Source of the DNA: Antrodiella citrinella
Lineage: Eukaryota > Basidiomycota > Agaricomycetes > Polyporales > Steccherinaceae
Direction: 5' to 3'
Length of the DNA stretch: 10,367 nucleotides
Assembly (NCBI GenBank): GCA_004802725.1
Contig: SGPM01000608.1
Location: 1-10,367 of the forward strand
Part shown: one piece after another, positions 9,361 through 10,367 of the stretch
How the letters are laid out: the number at the start of each line of letters is the position of its first letter
How positions within the stretch are numbered: the stretch's first letter is position 1
The notes under the pieces: generated by a model
What the model saw: only the letters and a program-made list of their open reading frames with translations
Told to the model about the DNA's origin: nothing
Databases searched by the model: none
Program-made: the position numbers and the translations under genes

Positions 9361-9430
9361 GAAGACCCACTACCCAGGGTAGCGGGGATGTCGATCAGTA
9401 TGGAGACCCACTCCCTTTGGCAGTGGGGAT
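9361..9430. repeat. Two imperfect 29-nt tandem hairpin repeats
   Basis: Copies at 9361-9389 and 9402-9430 (period 41 nt) match at 22 of 29 positions, both running GRAGACCCACT...AGYGGGGAT. Each can fold with CCCACT paired to AGYGGG; the first copy also has CTACCC facing GGGTAG. They begin soon after an abrupt shift from AT-rich to GC-rich sequence, which includes CCCGCGGG at about 9348-9356. They lie about 120-190 nt downstream of the Sae2-like stop codon, so they may be in its 3' UTR, or may be a fragment of a small repeat element. Confidence 0.55.
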
Positions 9431-9548
9431 AAATTCCTTCTCCCTACCCTTATCTTACAGTCTTAGTATGATACAGTTGGTATCCACACTAGCATTCATA
9501 TCGCAGAGTCCTGCATAACCGTTGCAGCCCCATATGCGTGTCCACAGA

Positions 9549-10367
9549 TCAACGCCTCCTGGACAACGCCTCCTGGTTGATCTCCGCGACTTCCTGGGTA
9601 GTAGGGAAGCTAATGTCCCAGTATCCTGGTGGTGTCTGTGGCGCCTGCCACACATGTCGATGCCTCGATATCGTGTGCTTGTGGGCCTCGACGTTCTCGC
9701 GTGTCTCCTCGTTTGAGGCAATGGCGACAGTAGTGACTGCGTCCATCATGCCTTTGGCCTTGGGAGAGCGCCATAGAGGTCGTTGTAGTCGTTGCGGTTG
9801 GGGTTTTGCGGATTCGTAATACTGGCAAATGAGATCAATACGAAACAACATATGTGAGCATAGAGTGAGATGCTTACTTCGTGACAGCATTCGCAGTCCT
9901 CAGCGTGCAGATGCTTACGCTTATCTCTGCCTCGAACGACTTCATCGTACTTGACGGGGTTCGCCGTTGTAGCTACGGGCGCTGGTCTAGATTAATTGTC
10001 AGTCCACGAAACTACAGAAGAAAGTTCTGTGGAAATGAACTTACAAGGCAGCAGCCGCGGCCTTGCCATACCGACCTCGACCTTTGAACTGAGCATACTG
10101 CTCTGCCAAACGCGTCGTGTCCGCAGCCTTCGAAGAGCCGGGCAGTCTCGACTGCAGTAGCATACCCATCGGTGTAGCCTTCGCCGCTTTAGGCGGACTC
10201 GCTACTTGAAGGGGCTCTGGTTCCGAGGACGCGAGAGGACGCAGGGGACTGACAGGTGTCTCGGTGAACAGATCAGCTTCCATGCGCCGCCGTTTGCGTC
10301 CGCTAGCGAGTGAATGAGTTCAAAAGGTTTGTATCATGATATACAACGCGACTCACCTCGACCCGCC
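9549..10367 (-). CDS. SAE2: Sae2/CtIP/Ctp1-family DNA end-resection factor, 3' part
   Basis: Minus-strand exons in plus coordinates, 5' to 3', are (>10367)-10357, 10302-10045, 9986-9878 and 9821-9549. Introns are 54, 58 and 56 nt, all in phase, and the stop is TGA at 9549-9551. The 5' end lies beyond the window. The visible part carries an NLS-like RKRRR, then FKGRGRYGK, KYDEVVRGRDKRKHLHAEDCECC and YYES, all hallmarks of the conserved C-terminal domain. It ends with SRHRHVW (RHR motif, codons 9657-9665) and TPPGYWDISFPTTQE. In this family the C-terminal domain stimulates Mre11-Rad50 nuclease to start resection at double-strand breaks in the nucleus. The Thr of TPPGYW (codon 9633-9635) sits where CtIP Thr847 and Sae2 Ser267, the CDK sites, are found. 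The following TTQE offers an ATM/ATR-type TQ site. A 14-bp tandem duplication lies at the very end of the coding region. No lesion is visible. Confidence 0.88.
9550..9577. repeat. 14-bp tandem duplication at the 3' end of the Sae2-like gene
   Basis: CAACGCCTCCTGG occurs at 9550-9562 and again at 9564-9576. On the minus strand the two copies encode the last residues (NQEALSRRR) and the stop codon, so the duplication shapes the C-terminal end of the protein. Confidence 0.7.

Larger units (their letters stand above)
8188..9548. other. Convergent intergenic region without recognised genes
   Basis: This lies between the 3' ends of the DUF6532 remnant (plus) and the Sae2-like gene (minus). I found no coding exon, tRNA or rRNA signature. 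Most of it to about 9330 is AT-rich, with scattered short inverted repeats. Composition changes sharply at about 9337 to a GC-rich block with two hairpin repeats. A TAGTG pentamer occurs at 8445-8449 with no clear partner. Confidence 0.5.

Overview
The window reads as nuclear DNA of a mushroom-forming basidiomycete (Agaricomycetes). The signs are dense spliceosomal introns of about 50-90 nt with GTRNGY donors and CTNAY branch sites, a basidiomycete-style Tnp2 (CACTA/EnSpm-like) transposase, a DUF6532-like gene, and part of a host gene for the Sae2/CtIP/Ctp1 DNA-end-resection factor. All assignments come from reading the sequence and recalled family motifs; no database search was run.

Layout from left to right. 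1-561: no gene; 3' flank of the first gene. 562-1473 (minus): a five-exon gene for a small protein of about 210 residues with an N-terminal coiled coil and a basic/acidic tail. 1474-1935: divergent intergenic region with CT-rich leader sequence, a TATA-like box for the minus gene, and a palindromic motif at 1715-1735. 1936-5418 (plus): a seven-exon gene that splices in frame to 1022 residues, an apparently intact Tnp2 transposase. 5419-5934: intergenic region with a perfect 16-nt palindrome at 5629-5644 that resembles the upstream one. 5935-8187 (plus): remains of a DUF6532-like gene in about eleven exons, broken by two in-frame TGA codons and one frameshift. 8188-9548: mostly AT-rich non-coding DNA, with a short GC-rich block holding two hairpin-forming 29-nt repeats near its right end. 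9549-10367 (minus): the 3' part of the Sae2/CtIP gene, running off the right edge.

How the parts relate. The transposase and the divergent coiled-coil gene are both open, while the DUF6532 copy is decayed. The transposase coding region is bracketed about 200 nt out on each side by CACT/AGTG palindromes, the best candidates for its termini or transposase-binding sites, though no clean target-site duplication was found. The coiled-coil gene lies just outside those palindromes. It could be an accessory transposon protein if the true element is larger, or an unrelated neighbour. The Sae2 gene is the one clear host housekeeping gene and marks where accessory DNA meets conserved DNA.
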